Positions 4,780 to 5,426 of a stretch of 5,426 bases of DNA are shown here, piece after piece. The DNA is from Spirochaetales bacterium (GTDB lineage Bacteria; Spirochaetota; Spirochaetia; SZUA-6; DRHE01). The notes under the pieces are model-generated. The model did not search any database, was not told the DNA's origin, and saw only the letters and a program-made list of their open reading frames with translations. A program made the position numbers and the translations under genes. The stretch spans positions 1-5,426 of the forward strand of contig JAFGFV010000322.1 of NCBI GenBank assembly GCA_016930895.1. The letters are read 5' to 3'. Each line of letters opens with the position of its first letter. The stretch's first letter is position 1.

Positions 4780-5426
4780 GTGAGACAGGCAGTCATGGTC
4801 AAACCGGGCGAGATCGAGATCCGGGAGGTCGAGCGCCCCTCCGCCGGACGGGACGAGGTGCTGATCCGGATCCACAACATCGGGGTGTGCGGCTCGGACA
4901 TCCACGTGTACCACGGCAAGCACCCCTACACCAGCTACCCGGTGGTCCAGGGGCACGAGGTCTCCGGCGAGATCGCCGAGATCGGCCCCGGGGTCGAGGG
5001 CCTCGAGGTCGGGCAGGCGGTCACCTTCATGCCCCAGGTGGTCTGCGGCAAGTGCTACTCCTGCCGCCACGGCATGTACCACATCTGCGACAACCTGAAG
5101 GTCATGGGCTTCCAGACCGACGGGGCCGCCCAGGACTACTTCGTGGTCCCGGCCCGCCTGATCATCCAGGTGCCGGCGGGGGTGTCCATGGAGCACGCCG
5201 CCATGATCGAGCCGATCTCCGTGGCCGTGCACGCCCTGGGCAGGGCCGGAGAGATCTCGGGCAAGCGGGTGCTGGTGCTCGGGGCGGGCACCATCGGCAA
5301 CCTGGTGTCCCAGGTGGCACGCGCCCTGGGGGCCAAGGACACCATGATCACGGACGTGAGCGACTACCGCCTGGAGATCGCCCGCAAGTGCGGCACCCGC
5401 AACGCCGTCAACGTGTCCCGGGAGGA
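4780..5426 (+). CDS. Second zinc-dependent medium-chain dehydrogenase, N-terminal 215 residues, runs off the window
   Basis: This is a second NAD-type zinc alcohol dehydrogenase, probably about 340-350 aa when complete. It starts at GTG and begins MRQAVMVKPGEIEIREVERP. Visible features are catalytic zinc ligands Cys37 (GVCGSDIH), His59-Glu60 (QGHEVSG) and Glu144 (MIEP); a structural zinc site at Cys89, 92, 95 and 103; cofactor loop GAGTIG at 168-173; and Asp192 (TDVSDYRL), pointing to NAD. The CGSDIHVYHG and QGHEVSGEI wording is typical of sorbitol, galactitol-phosphate and threonine dehydrogenase relatives. It lies 67 nt after the first dehydrogenase on the same strand, probably co-transcribed, but clearly diverged from it, so it is not a recent duplicate. 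The pair may act in sequence, or as an oxidation-reduction pair on one substrate. The C-terminus is missing because the window ends. Confidence 0.93.
   Translation, partial: MRQAVMVKPGEIEIREVERPSAGRDEVLIRIHNIGVCGSDIHVYHGKHPYTSYPVVQGHEVSGEIAEIGPGVEGLEVGQAVTFMPQVVCGKCYSCRHGMYHICDNLKVMGFQTDGAAQDYFVVPARLIIQVPAGVSMEHAAMIEPISVAVHALGRAGEISGKRVLVLGAGTIGNLVSQVARALGAKDTMITDVSDYRLEIARKCGTRNAVNVSRE

Noticed and set aside
3555..4919. 454-codon minus-strand open frame opposite the first dehydrogenase
   Set aside because: It is a shadow of a conserved plus-strand MDR gene. It also crosses the divergent promoter region and has no family motif.
1..5426. CRISPR arrays, insertion sequences, tRNA or rRNA genes, microcompartment shell genes
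   Set aside because: None were found. Coding content is continuous metabolic enzymes with uniform composition and no mobile-element ends.

Overview
This is a high-GC (roughly two-thirds G+C by eye), gene-dense bacterial window. It is built around a glycyl radical enzyme (GRE) and its radical-SAM activating enzyme. GREs are destroyed by oxygen, so the host is probably a strict or facultative anaerobe. Strong AGGAGG-type ribosome binding sites and one GTG start are present. No taxon can be assigned from the sequence alone.

Layout. Leftward operon (minus strand, read from about 3510 down to 1): the activating enzyme (2476-3510, or from 3504), then the GRE (146-2479), then the first 44 codons of a short-chain dehydrogenase/reductase (SDR, 132 to below 1). 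The activase and GRE overlap by an ATGA. The GRE stop lies 13 nt before the SDR start, inside the SDR ribosome binding site. This three-gene unit looks translationally coupled. Divergent rightward unit (plus strand): a complete zinc-dependent, NAD-type medium-chain dehydrogenase (3660-4712), then 67 nt, then a second related dehydrogenase (from GTG at 4780) cut off by the window end. The 149-bp divergent spacer (3511-3659) holds a plausible promoter in each direction. It also holds an imperfect inverted repeat over the -35 of the rightward promoter.

How the genes may work together (inference). The activase would install the glycyl radical on Gly754 of the GRE, which would then cleave or dehydrate a small metabolite. 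Three flanking alcohol/carbonyl dehydrogenases of two unrelated folds suggest a hydroxylated substrate (polyol, sugar-derived or similar). It would be oxidised before the radical step, or its carbonyl product reduced afterwards. The substrate is not identifiable. The GRE has an unusual active-site signature, Gly-Cys-Asn-Asp in place of the usual Gly-Cys-x-Glu of GRE eliminases. The activase has a His where the second ferredoxin-type cluster normally has a Cys. No microcompartment shell gene or encapsulation extension on the GRE is visible. The cluster is best described as an uncharacterised GRE pathway.
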